NCBI GenBank assembly: GCA_963210315.1
Contig: OY723300.1
Location: 868,001-932,000, forward strand
DNA: 64,000 nucleotides
Origin: Rhynchopus euleeides
Lineage: Eukaryota; Euglenozoa; Diplonemea; Diplonemida; Diplonemidae
Direction of reading: 5' to 3'
Part shown: in pieces, positions 25,302 through 33,680 of the stretch
Numbering within the stretch: the stretch's first letter is position 1
Layout of the letters: every line of letters begins with the position of its first letter
The notes under the pieces: model-generated
The model's database searches: none
The model's input: only the letters and a program-made list of their open reading frames with translations
What the model was told of the DNA's origin: nothing
Made by a program: the position numbers and the translations under genes

Positions 25302-27653
25302 ATGGAGGCGAGACGTCTTCTCCAAGGGGACCACCGACGGCAGAAGGGCGACCCATTCCGGGAAAGCCGGATACAACGTGTTATCAAAGATGCGCGCGCC
25401 ACGCTGGTCAACCCGACACGCCCTGAGACGCCTCAGGATAGAGGGTTTTATATGAAGGGAATGAGCTCGCGACAAGGCACGCCCGTCACGCTGCAGCCGA
25501 TCGACCGCAGCGTGTGGGGGGGGAAAGCCGCCCTCGGGGCCCCGGGGACGGAGCCCCCCCCTGGAGGGACGCCTGGGGTGACGCAGGCGCAGGCGAAGGC
25601 AGCGCAGGACAGGGGGCAGTATTTCGCCCCTCCGCAGCAGCCTGACGAAGCGCAGCGCCTGGAGCTGGATGCGCCGGAGGAAGCCGAGACGGATCCAAAG
25701 TTCATCACGTTGAAGACGCTTGTGACGCTGCTGGAGACGGAACACTCCGTCACCACGCTGCGCGAGGCGCTGGCTAAGGTGAACCAGGTTGTCGATCAGA
25801 TCCTGGCGAGCTTGCAGGCAGATGACATAGCGGGGGATCGACGACTCGCGAGGCTCGCTGCCAGGCTGACCCGCATCGTGACTGATGCAGATGACCCAAC
25901 AATCCAGCTGCGGTGCTGCAGGGTGTTGCTGAAGTACTGCGCATCCCTCCCGGTGGAGCAGAGCCATGAGACAGTAGTCGCCTCACTTCATACCCTCTAC
26001 CAGCTGTCGAAGAGCCACGAGAATGACGCGTTGTTCCGGAATGAGTCGATCCTCGAGCCGATCCTGATGCTTCTGGACTCGTCAGAGCTTGATGTGCTGA
26101 CGCTCAGCGCAGGGGTTATTAAAAACACAAGCAATAGCCCCGATATACAGGAGTATCTTGGCACGCTGGGGGCGATCCGTGTCCTGACAAACCAGTGCCG
26201 CGTGCAGATCCAGAAGCTGACGGAGGCTGTTGCTGGGGGGGGTTCCAACCAGGGGACCAACATGCGGGGGAGGGTTGACCTCGTCATCCAGATCACAGGG
26301 TCTCTGAGGAATCTGTCGCTGATACCTTCGCACGCGCATCTCTTCACAAAGCTGGGGACGATCGGGGTGCTGTACCCAGCGTGCTTCCAGCAGCTGCGTG
26401 ATTTCAGAGATATCGTCCTCAATGCGAACAGGATTCTGGCTAAGCTCTCCCACTCCGACGACTGCAAGATGGTGATGGATAGGGACACGTCAAACCTAGC
26501 GCATGTCGTTGCGACGCTCTGCGTTTACAAAGACCAGCACCCCATCGCGGTGCGCCTCCTCTTCACACTGGGGAATGTGGTGCAGAGCAGCGAGGCGAAC
26601 CGGATGGAGATCGGCCTCCACAGCAACCTGCTGCCGCAGCTCATCGACCTGTTTGCGGAGTACTGCGAGCGTGACGAGCAGCTCATGGCGGCACACGCCA
26701 CCGAGGTCGGGTGGCCTGCAGAGGTGGACGACTCGCCAGAGCCCTCCCCGCAGGGCGCTGGCCCGGCGGGGAAGGCGGGGCTGCCGAAACCCCTCGGGGG
26801 GTTTGACGCCGCATCATGCAGCCCGCGGAGCGAGGAGGACGCCCAGCGTGACATCGCGGTGCAGCTGAAGGAGAGCGACGATGTGTTGGTCAAGATGGTG
26901 CGGTTTTTCGCCAACCTCTCTATAAGCAGCGTGGTTGGGCCCGCTCTCGCAGCCAGCGAGAAGGCAGTCACGGCCCTCCTCCGGCTGCTGCAGAGGAAGA
27001 AGGTGGAGCAGAGCGAGGAGCTCGTCCTCAACTCCGTCTGCTGCGTCACCAACATGAGCTACTACGTGCCCGGCCCTGGGGAGGCACCCAACATGGTGAC
27101 GGAGAAGCAGATCGAGGTGGGTGAGGCTGTTGCGATGCTCCTGATGCACGATCATGTCGATGCGGTGGTGGAGGTGGGGCGTGTCTTTGGGAACTTCAGC
27201 CGCTCCGAGGAGATGCGGGAGTGGATGATGGAGACGCGTGTCGATGAGGCGTGTGCTATCCTCGTGGATCACAGCGACAGGCGTGTGGTGCTGGCGGTGT
27301 GCGGCGTCCTGCTCAACTTCTCGGCGGATCCCAATCACGTTGCCCTCTTCTCGCAGTTCGAGCTGGTTGAGAGGGTGCAGGAAGTGTTGGATATTGTCGA
27401 CCAAACCGACTTCGAACTCCTCGCCCTCCTCTTCAAGCTCTGCTACAACCTCGCAGACAAAGGCTTCTTCGACGCGTCGGCCGCTGCCATCCGCGCGCGG
27501 GCCATCGAGCTCCTCTCCGTTGCACAGACACTGCCCTTGTCAGAGCAGGACTCGCTGCACGACTTCCCTGATGTTGCTGCCAACACAATAGACTTGCTCT
27601 CGCGGATCATCGCTTCGGGCGATGAAGAGAGCAGCGACCCAGCGCCGCAGTGA
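25302..27653 (+). CDS. ARMC2: ARMC2-like armadillo-repeat protein (flagellar radial-spoke transport)
   Basis: A 783-aa protein from the ATG at 25302, just after the acceptor-like CAGs. The N-terminal ~130 residues are basic then Pro/Gly-rich, with the Ile-x-x-Ala-Arg-x-x-Leu motif near residues 28-40 that recalls ARMC2 N termini. Residues ~150-780 are helical armadillo/HEAT-like repeats, for example Leu-Leu-Asp-Ser-Ser-Glu-Leu-Asp-Val-Leu-Thr-Leu-Ser-Ala-Gly-Val-Ile-Lys-Asn and several Leu-x-Asn-Leu/Phe-Ser helices, interrupted by a Pro/Gly insert near 475-510. Human ARMC2 is about 870 aa. ARMC2 is needed for axoneme assembly; in Chlamydomonas it adapts radial spokes to intraflagellar transport. 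The assignment rests on repeat pattern and N-terminal motif, and another ciliary ARM protein is possible. It is single copy and intronless here. Confidence 0.7.
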   Translation: MEARRLLQGDHRRQKGDPFRESRIQRVIKDARATLVNPTRPETPQDRGFYMKGMSSRQGTPVTLQPIDRSVWGGKAALGAPGTEPPPGGTPGVTQAQAKAAQDRGQYFAPPQQPDEAQRLELDAPEEAETDPKFITLKTLVTLLETEHSVTTLREALAKVNQVVDQILASLQADDIAGDRRLARLAARLTRIVTDADDPTIQLRCCRVLLKYCASLPVEQSHETVVASLHTLYQLSKSHENDALFRNESILEPILMLLDSSELDVLTLSAGVIKNTSNSPDIQEYLGTLGAIRVLTNQCRVQIQKLTEAVAGGGSNQGTNMRGRVDLVIQITGSLRNLSLIPSHAHLFTKLGTIGVLYPACFQQLRDFRDIVLNANRILAKLSHSDDCKMVMDRDTSNLAHVVATLCVYKDQHPIAVRLLFTLGNVVQSSEANRMEIGLHSNLLPQLIDLFAEYCERDEQLMAAHATEVGWPAEVDDSPEPSPQGAGPAGKAGLPKPLGGFDAASCSPRSEEDAQRDIAVQLKESDDVLVKMVRFFANLSISSVVGPALAASEKAVTALLRLLQRKKVEQSEELVLNSVCCVTNMSYYVPGPGEAPNMVTEKQIEVGEAVAMLLMHDHVDAVVEVGRVFGNFSRSEEMREWMMETRVDEACAILVDHSDRRVVLAVCGVLLNFSADPNHVALFSQFELVERVQEVLDIVDQTDFELLALLFKLCYNLADKGFFDASAAAIRARAIELLSVAQTLPLSEQDSLHDFPDVAANTIDLLSRIIASGDEESSDPAPQ

Positions 27654-28159
27654 GCTACAGTGGTGCTGTGTGGGGGAGGAGGAGGTGGTGGTTCTGATCT
27701 GAGCAGGCAAGAATCAACACTGCCAGTGGGGGAGAAATCAGTCACCATCCCCTCCCGGTGGCCCCCAGCTTCCGTGTTCTGTGTCTCTGCCTTTCACCCC
27801 TTTCACCCCTCCCCCCCTGGCCCTGCCGCACGGCCAAGTTCTTCCGTGCAGCTTTTTGTACAAAAAGGTTGCTCTTTTGTGGTCAGACGTCCCCCCCACC
27901 CCCAAGGAACTGGCTCAGAACTGGCTCGGTCCTGATTAAAACTATAACCGGGTGGAAGGGGGGCTTCGGGTGGCGCAGGCCTTCTGGCAAGCATTGTGCC
28001 ATCCCACGTTATGCTGTATGTGCATGTGTGTGTGCCGCGATGCCAACAAAAAAGAGAGACTTGAAGTTGCGTTCTTCGTTTTTTTTTTGTTACGGACGGT
28101 GCCTCTTGCAGTCCCGTCATGGATGCAAAGGGACGCCGCCACACACACATGCTATTCTT
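27654..28159. other. ARMC2 3' flank
   Basis: About 500 bp with no gene: GGT-rich sequence, a pyrimidine-rich patch and a T10 run near 28080. It ends at the target duplication TATTCTT of the next transposon. Confidence 0.45.
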
Positions 28160-28840
28160 CAGGGGATAAGATAGGTCTGGTTTTCCGGTTTTCAAAACCA
28201 GGGTTTCCCGGTTCCCGGTTTTCTGGAAAAAAAAAAAAGGTCGGTCTCATTTTTGGCGGTTTTTTTTGTGATTTTGGGACAGTAAAACAGTCAGAAAAAA
28301 CGCCATAAAAAAATAGAAAGTGACCCCATCGTGATCCGCACAGAGCTCCAATAGTCCAAAGAAGGCAGAGAAGCGGAGAAGAAAAATGGACCTAGCGGGT
28401 GGCCCGGTGGGTGGTGATGCCCTCGTCATGCAGGTCTCTTCTGTTTTGAAGGTGCACACATGGTGGACTCCAGCCACCATGTCTAAGAGGGAGTCTAAGA
28501 CTGCAGTCTGGAGGGCTGAGACGAGAACTCAAACGACTTTCAAGCAGTCTTGAAGGTCGCCAAGCCTATTGGGGGCAACTAACAGATGAGATTTGTTTGT
28601 TGCCTGTCGTCACAGCTAGGTGCCCATCTCTTCGATAACGGAATGTGTGCAGAGATCTCGTGGACCCTTTGGCCATTCTGTCGTGCACCCACTCCACCCA
28701 CAACGCACACCTGTCACGAGTGGTCGCTCCCCCGTCCTCCTCCACCCTGAAGGTTGAACCCTCAAGGACCAGTGATCTCCTGCTGGCCGGGCTGCGATAC
28801 AGCGAAGCCTTCCTACTTACAAGCGAATCCAGACTGTAGG

Positions 28841-28904
28841 GAACAGATGTTCACTACCGTGGCCTCCGGCGGCTGGGGGGCTCCGCCCCCCAGACCCCCC
28901 TGTG
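28841..28904 (+). repeat. Dispersed GC-rich repeat, copy 3
   Basis: Matches 13583-13646 almost base for base, including the GGGGGGCTCCGCCCCCC hairpin and the final AGACCCCCCTGTG. Confidence 0.8.
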
Positions 28905-29050
28905 TAAAAGCATTGCACCAGACCGGTTTTTTGGGCGAGAGTCCAAACTTTCAAAGCAGCTGCTGCGCCTGCCCCACCAAGCAGCCTCAGTACGACAGGA
29001 CGCGCGCAGGCACCGGGCCCTCTCAGATTCTGGGAGGGTTTGCGCGGGTC

Positions 29051-29071
29051 GCGCGCGCCGAAGGCGCGCGC
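29051..29071 (+). repeat. GCGCGCGCC-GAA-GGCGCGCGC hairpin
   Basis: A 9-bp stem with the same GAA loop as 14033-14051, followed by the same A-rich sequence (CGAAAAATTT here). Confidence 0.75.
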
Positions 29072-29143
29072 GAAAAATTTTCAAAACCAGAAAAACCGGA
29101 AAACGGCGCCAGAAAAAAAGTCTATCTTATACCCTGTATTCTT

Positions 29144-29729
29144 TTAGTTACAAAAAAAAATGCGTTGTCCAATTCTGCGAAAAAATAACATTGTGTATCT
29201 CTGGTTCAATCTCACCCGAAACTGGCCGAACCTAGCTCATTTTTTGACGTGGAGCGTGGGCTGTGGGATGTGGGGGGCGGGGTATATATGTGCCACAGGA
29301 CAGTGAAGGTATCATCGGAGTTCGCTCGGTGCCACCTCCACTACAACAAACATTATATCGTGTGTGGGGTGTGTGCCCAAGCAAAAGTACCTGGGCTTTG
29401 GCGTGGGGTGGTGTTAAAGCAGGTGTCGGGGAGGGGTAGGGGACGGGGGGGGGATGAACGGGGAGCAAGACGCACCTAACATTACAACCTCAGCCCCCCC
29501 CGCCTCGCAGGGGGTGGGGGCGTGTGCCTCCCGGCTGTGCGGGGCACACGGCCTGCACCGGGCAGACAGAAAAACTGGCCCGCTCTTTTGTTTTTGCGAC
29601 CACCCCCACGCCCCGCCCCCCCCCCCGCCCCCTCTCCCCCCCTCTTCCACACCACTGCTCTGCACAGCCAACATGCCGAGTGCAGAGTGAAGGGGGAGGC
29701 CAGTCCCTAGTTTACACTTTTCGCTCCCC
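29144..29729. other. Intergenic upstream of the TPR-like gene
   Basis: A-rich then G/C-rich low complexity with GGGTATATATG near 29281 and long C runs near 29615. No gene seen. Confidence 0.4.
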
Positions 29730-29784
29730 CTAACCCCCCACCTCCACAAAGGGCACCCCCATCCCACCCACTCTGCTCGCCCAG
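29730..29784 (+). promoter_or_regulatory. Splice-acceptor-like tract abutting the ATG
   Basis: CTAAC at 29730-29734, then a C-rich tract and CCCAG directly followed by the ATG at 29785. An AG that abuts the start codon is hard to explain by chance and would suit leader trans-splicing or a 5' UTR intron. Confidence 0.45.
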
Positions 29785-30516
29785 ATGCCTGCAGCGAAGG
29801 AATCTCCGGTCCACCTCCTGACTGGGGAGGCCGAGTCGCTGTGGAAGGCGGGTGACCGCGATGGGGCGCTTGTGAAGTTCGACGAGGCGATCTCTGTGGC
29901 GGAGGGGGGCGACCTGCGCGAGATGGTGCTGGTGGGGAAGGGGCACGCCCTGCTGGGCATGATGCGCCACGAGGAGGCCGGGGCATGCTTTGCCGAGGCG
30001 CTTCTCAGCGCGGAGGGCGAGGCGCAGATCGAATTCCTCAACAACATGCTCCACATGTCGCAGCAGCACGTCGTCCCCACAACGGACGACATCGCAAGCG
30101 CCGCCGGGGTTGCGAACGCACGCCGCCTCCACGGCGGTGCACTGCCTGGCGGGAAAACCCTCAACGAGGGCATCATAGGCTACGTCGAGCCCAGGGCATC
30201 CGGCGGTGGGTGTGGTGACACATCCGAGTCCCACTGCCAGGCAGACCACGGGCTTGAAGGGTTCACCCCAGACGAGAAGGCGCTTATCGAGCATGTCGCG
30301 CAGAACGGCGAGGAGGAGGCTCCCTGGAGGGACCTGGCGTCCCGTTTGTCGGTTTCAGAGGCGGCGTTGCGGGAGACGTGGAGGCGGATTGCCCCTTCGG
30401 TGAAGAGCGCGCTTGCGTCGTCTCCGGATATGCCCTGTGGGCACACATGCAACACCTGCCCGACCCGAGACACGTGCAAGCTGCATGACACGCTCGACGA
30501 CATCGAGGATATGTAG
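29785..30516 (+). CDS. TPR-like protein with C-terminal CxxxCxxCxxxxxC cluster, function unknown
   Basis: A 243-aa soluble protein whose ATG follows CCCAG directly. Residues ~8-85 resemble two to three tetratricopeptide helices pairs (Ala-Glu-x-Leu-Trp-Lys-Ala-Gly-Asp, Ala-Leu-Val-Lys-Phe-Asp-Glu-Ala-Ile). Residues ~110-165 are Gly-rich. Residues ~155-205 could form a small helix-turn-helix-like bundle. The C-terminal 25 residues carry Cys-Gly-His-Thr-Cys-Asn-Thr-Cys-Pro followed by a fourth Cys and then Lys-Leu-His-Asp, a likely zinc or Fe-S site ending in an acidic tail. The CxxCPxxxxC core recalls the N terminus of NBP35-type scaffolds but there is no P-loop. I do not recognise the family. 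TPRs suggest a protein-protein adapter role. It sits in the single-copy core next to ARMC2. Confidence 0.65.
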   Translation: MPAAKESPVHLLTGEAESLWKAGDRDGALVKFDEAISVAEGGDLREMVLVGKGHALLGMMRHEEAGACFAEALLSAEGEAQIEFLNNMLHMSQQHVVPTTDDIASAAGVANARRLHGGALPGGKTLNEGIIGYVEPRASGGGCGDTSESHCQADHGLEGFTPDEKALIEHVAQNGEEEAPWRDLASRLSVSEAALRETWRRIAPSVKSALASSPDMPCGHTCNTCPTRDTCKLHDTLDDIEDM

Positions 30517-31222
30517 TTCAGGGAGGGGTTGAGGACGAAACAACGAAGGGAAGCTCAGGTGTGTGTGGGAGGTGCGCTCCCACCCTTTGATTCACACCCT
30601 CCGAGAGGCCTGCGTGCCCCGCGCCAGGTCTAGCCGTTTGTTTTGGTTCGGGGAGGGAGGGTGGGTGGTTGGGTGGTGTAGGCTGCACGGCAGGCTGGGA
30701 TCGCATCCTGGATGTCGTGTGGGATGGCGATGCACCCAGGTGGTGATGGAGGCCCCTCGTGCATCGCACAGTGTGTTGTGGGGAGGGGGGAGGGGGTTTT
30801 GTGCGTTGCTCAAATGCGGAGAGAGCAACGGATCCAGTAGTCTTCTGTGAACACCATACCCGTGTGTCGTATTCTGTCTTGTGTGTTTCTCAGTAGGCAT
30901 GTTGGGCGTCTGCTCCAGTGCAAAGGGAGATGCGGCCGCAGCCGAGCCGGCCTCTGTGCTGCTGGGCAGCACCGGAGGCCAGGGAGGCGCGGGACGCCCA
31001 ATCCCCATGCAAGTGCAGCAGGACGAACCTGGTGCCGCTCGAAAGAAAGAAATCATGAAGGAAGGATGCCCCGTGTGCCCCCTCTTGCAGCGCCTGTCGC
31101 TACGGTAGCCGCCGTGTGTGGGGGGTGGGGTGTGTTGATGTTGCCGAAGCGTGTTGCGAGGCGTCCTGGGGGACCGCTGCTGTACCACCGCCCTGCAGAA
31201 CACTCCGACAATAGCCAGCACA
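30517..31222. other. Intergenic between the TPR-like gene and ML-B copy 2
   Basis: About 700 bp of G/T- and G/C-rich sequence with no recognised gene. The last ~40 bp (CTGCAGAACACTCC and CAGCACA) match the leaders of the other ML-B genes. Confidence 0.4.
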
Positions 31223-31741
31223 ATGATGAAGGCGGTGTGCCTGTTCGCCATGGTGGCGGTTGCATCCGGAAAGGGTATCGAGGTGTCGCGCACGGTGACG
31301 CACATCATTGCTGGCGGTGCTGGGCAGCTGTTCGCGTCCCCCGGGTGCAAGACGACTGACGAGTACGGGTCGAACGACTGCTCCTTCACGTGGGGCCAGA
31401 GCCTGACGGTGAACGCGAACGCGACTCTGCCTGAGGCGATCTCGACCGGTACGACTGTGGACGTGGACCTGAAGATCGACGGGCTCATCTCCTTCAAGGT
31501 GACGTGCCCTGTGTGCGGCGGGTTCTGCGCCTTCGAAGTGCCTGTGGTGAAGAAGCCGGTGAACGTGACGCTGCCCGACTGCCCGCTTGTGCCTGCCGGC
31601 CCGTACACCAACACCACGACGGTGGAGCTGCCGTCTGACGACCCGTCCCCCGTGTCTGCCTCGTTCAAGGGGACGGCGACGCTGAAGGACCCCTCCGGCA
31701 CGGTGCTGCTGGCCGTGGACCTGAACGGCAAGCTGTCATAA
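31223..31741 (+). CDS. Secreted ML-domain lipid-binding protein, subfamily B, copy 2
   Basis: 172 aa, the same protein as the ML-B gene at 23640 as far as I compared. It has the same signal peptide, six-Cys ML framework and Cys-Pro-Leu-Val-Pro-Ala-Gly-Pro-Tyr signature. Its 5' flank differs from the other B copies beyond ~40 bp. Its 3' flank lacks the 118-bp inverted-repeat element, so it probably represents a different duplication event or the ancestral arrangement. Confidence 0.8.
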   Translation: MMKAVCLFAMVAVASGKGIEVSRTVTHIIAGGAGQLFASPGCKTTDEYGSNDCSFTWGQSLTVNANATLPEAISTGTTVDVDLKIDGLISFKVTCPVCGGFCAFEVPVVKKPVNVTLPDCPLVPAGPYTNTTTVELPSDDPSPVSASFKGTATLKDPSGTVLLAVDLNGKLS

Positions 31742-32172
31742 GCAGGATGTGATGTGTGGCGATCGTCAATGACGTGACTGCATTCTGCCTCAAATTTGTT
31801 TTTGCTTTGTGCACAGAGCAACTCGTCCCTCTGTCATGTGGTAACGTGTCTTCCGTGGTAACGATCTCTGCACAGGTCGCACCAAGACCTGTGCCTGTCC
31901 CACTTGTGGGCTTCTTCCGTGTGAGGTGCACATGTCACTGGCATTGTGCCTTGCACACTATTTATGAACTTTCGTCTGTGCCAGTTTTTCGAGTGGTGAC
32001 GACGTGTAACATGATCTGAACAGAACCAGCAGCCCCCCGCATATTCTTCTTGTCGTTGCTTGCGTGTGTCACGAAGCCTGCAGTGGACGGCGTAATGCTC
32101 CTGTGCCGTTGCGTGCATTCAACACTACAGACACACCCCTGCAGAACGCACCCCACAACCACAACCAACACA
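31742..32172. other. Spacer between ML-B copies 2 and 3
   Basis: 430 bp without a gene. The first ~60 bp match the 3' flanks of the other ML-B genes; position 31811-31824 is the apparent empty site of the 118-bp element. The last ~120 bp match the 5' flank of the ML-B gene at 23640. Confidence 0.45.
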
Positions 32173-32691
32173 ATGATGAAGGCGGTGTGCCTGTTCGCCA
32201 TGGTGGCGGTTGCATCCGGAAAGGGTATTGAGGTGTCGCGCACGGTGACGCACATCATTGCTGGCGGTGCCGGGCAGCTGTTCGCGTCCCCCGGGTGCAA
32301 GACGACCGACGAGTACGGGTCGAACGACTGCTCCTTCACGTGGGGCCAGAGCCTGACGGTGAACGCGAACGCGACTCTGCCTGAGGCGATCTCGACCGGT
32401 ACGACTGTGGACGTGGACCTGAAGATCGACGGGCTCATCTCCTTCAAGGTGACGTGCCCTGTGTGCGGCGGGTTCTGCGCCTTCGAGGTGCCTGTGGTGA
32501 AGAAGCCGGTGAACGTGACGCTGCCCGACTGCCCGCTTGTGCCTGCCGGCCCGTACACCAACACCACGACGGTGGAGCTGCCGTCTGACGACCCGTCCCC
32601 CGTGTCTGCCTCATTCAAGGGGACGGCGACGCTGAAGGACCCCTCCGGCACGGTGCTGCTGGCTGTGGACCTGAACGGCAAGCTGTCATAA
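32173..32691 (+). CDS. Secreted ML-domain lipid-binding protein, subfamily B, copy 3
   Basis: 172 aa with no amino-acid difference noticed from the copies at 23640 and 31223; the scattered third-position changes are silent. The 5' leader (GCACCCCACAACCACA before CAACACA-ATG) and the 3' flank with the inverted-repeat element both match the 23640 locus, so these two come from one duplicated block. Signal peptide and ML cysteines are intact. Confidence 0.8.
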   Translation: MMKAVCLFAMVAVASGKGIEVSRTVTHIIAGGAGQLFASPGCKTTDEYGSNDCSFTWGQSLTVNANATLPEAISTGTTVDVDLKIDGLISFKVTCPVCGGFCAFEVPVVKKPVNVTLPDCPLVPAGPYTNTTTVELPSDDPSPVSASFKGTATLKDPSGTVLLAVDLNGKLS

Positions 32692-33164
32692 GCAGGATGT
32701 GATGTGTGATGTGTGACGATCGTCAATGACGTGACTGCATTCTGCCCCAAATTTGTTTGTTTCTGCACCAAGGGTCTTCGCTGTGCGTGCTGAGGGAGTG
32801 CGTCTTGGCGCATGTGTTCTGTTTGTGAGAACAGCGCGGAAGGCTGCCGAAACTTGCTGAACAGCAAACTTGGCGCACAGCGAAGACCCTGAGCAACTCA
32901 GCCACATCAAGTGGCTCGTATGTCCCACTCCCTGTAGCCGTGTCTTGTGGGGCCTTCTTGTCCCCAACGTGTGCGCAAGTCCCGCGTGTTGAATGTGTTC
33001 CCCTGAAGTCGTCGGCCTGCCTCTCCCTGCCCCCGCTCATGCCTGGAGGCATTTCTGTGACTGTTTGCATCAGCGGGTCTTGGTTGTCCATACCACACCA
33101 CACACCACCCATCCTCACACCACAGCCTCTTCCGTGCCCACCACCACCACCTCGCACGCTCAAG
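32692..33164. other. Spacer between ML-B copy 3 and ML-A copy 2
   Basis: Matches 24159-24600 throughout, including the 118-bp inverted-repeat element. The last ~80 bp (CACACCACCCATCCTC to CTCAAG) match the leader of the ML-A gene at 22234. Confidence 0.55.
32772..32889. mobile_element. 118-bp MITE-like element in the ML-B 3' flank, copy 2
   Basis: Same 16-bp perfect inverted ends as 24239-24356 and apparently identical inside. Because the flanks are duplicated too, this copy arose by segmental duplication, not by separate insertion. Confidence 0.5.
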
Positions 33165-33680
33165 ATGATGAAGGCGGTGTGTCTGTTTGCCGTGGTTGCG
33201 GCTGCGTTCGGCCACGGGCTGGAGGTGACCCGCACGGTGAAGGAGATTATGGCTGGCGGGAGCGCACAGGTGTTCGCGTCCCCCGGGTGCAAGAAGACCG
33301 ACCAGTACGGGTCGAACGACTGCGAGTTCGCGTGGGGCCAGAAGCTGACGGCCCACGTGAACGCGACGCTCCCCGAGGCGGTGGACACGGGGGCGAAGCT
33401 GGACGTAGACCTGAAGGTTGACGGGATGATCCCGTTCAAGTTCACGTGCCCCGCGTGCGGCGGGCAGTGCAGCTTCGAGGTCCCGATTGTGAAGAAGAAG
33501 GTGGAGTTCGCGCTGCCCGCCTGCCCGCTGCTGCCTGCCGGCCCGTACAGCAACGTGACGACGGTGGAGCTGCCGGCGAAGGACCCGTCCCCCGTGTCGG
33601 TGTCCTTCAAGGGGACGGTCACGGTGAAGGACGCTGCCGGCAAGACCATCGTCGAGGTGGAGGTGCAGGGGAAGCTGTAG
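33165..33680 (+). CDS. Secreted ML-domain lipid-binding protein, subfamily A, copy 2
   Basis: 171 aa, matching the ML-A protein at 22234 with only silent changes seen (for example GTG/GTA at one Val). It has a 17-residue signal peptide, six mature Cys and the Thr-Cys-Pro-Ala-Cys-Gly-Gly-Gln-Cys motif. Upstream DNA matches the 22234 locus only for ~90 bp, so it lacks the ~200-bp module found there; the two A genes may therefore be regulated differently. A candidate hairpin lies 290 bp downstream. Confidence 0.8.
   Translation: MMKAVCLFAVVAAAFGHGLEVTRTVKEIMAGGSAQVFASPGCKKTDQYGSNDCEFAWGQKLTAHVNATLPEAVDTGAKLDVDLKVDGMIPFKFTCPACGGQCSFEVPIVKKKVEFALPACPLLPAGPYSNVTTVELPAKDPSPVSVSFKGTVTVKDAAGKTIVEVEVQGKL

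Larger units (their letters stand above)
28160..29136. mobile_element. Non-autonomous DNA transposon with CAGGG termini, related to the 13.3-kb element
   Basis: A 977-bp element with ends CAGGGGATAAGATAG (28160-28174) and CTATCTTATACCCTG (29122-29136), 14 of 15 bases complementary. TATTCTT flanks both ends directly (28153-28159 and 29137-29143), a 7-bp target duplication. Subterminal GGTTTTCCGG and CCGGAAAAC blocks extend the inverted similarity. Inside are one copy of the GC-rich repeat (28841-28904) and a GCGCGCGCC-GAA-GGCGCGCGC hairpin (29051-29071), in the same order as in 13284-14151. CAGGG termini resemble hAT ends, but hAT duplications are 8 bp, so the superfamily is unsettled. No transposase. 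Confidence 0.8.

Noticed and set aside
29278-29290. TATA-like GGGTATATATG as promoter of the TPR-like gene
   Set aside because: It lies ~500 bp upstream with no supporting start-site evidence, and other genes here lack such a box.
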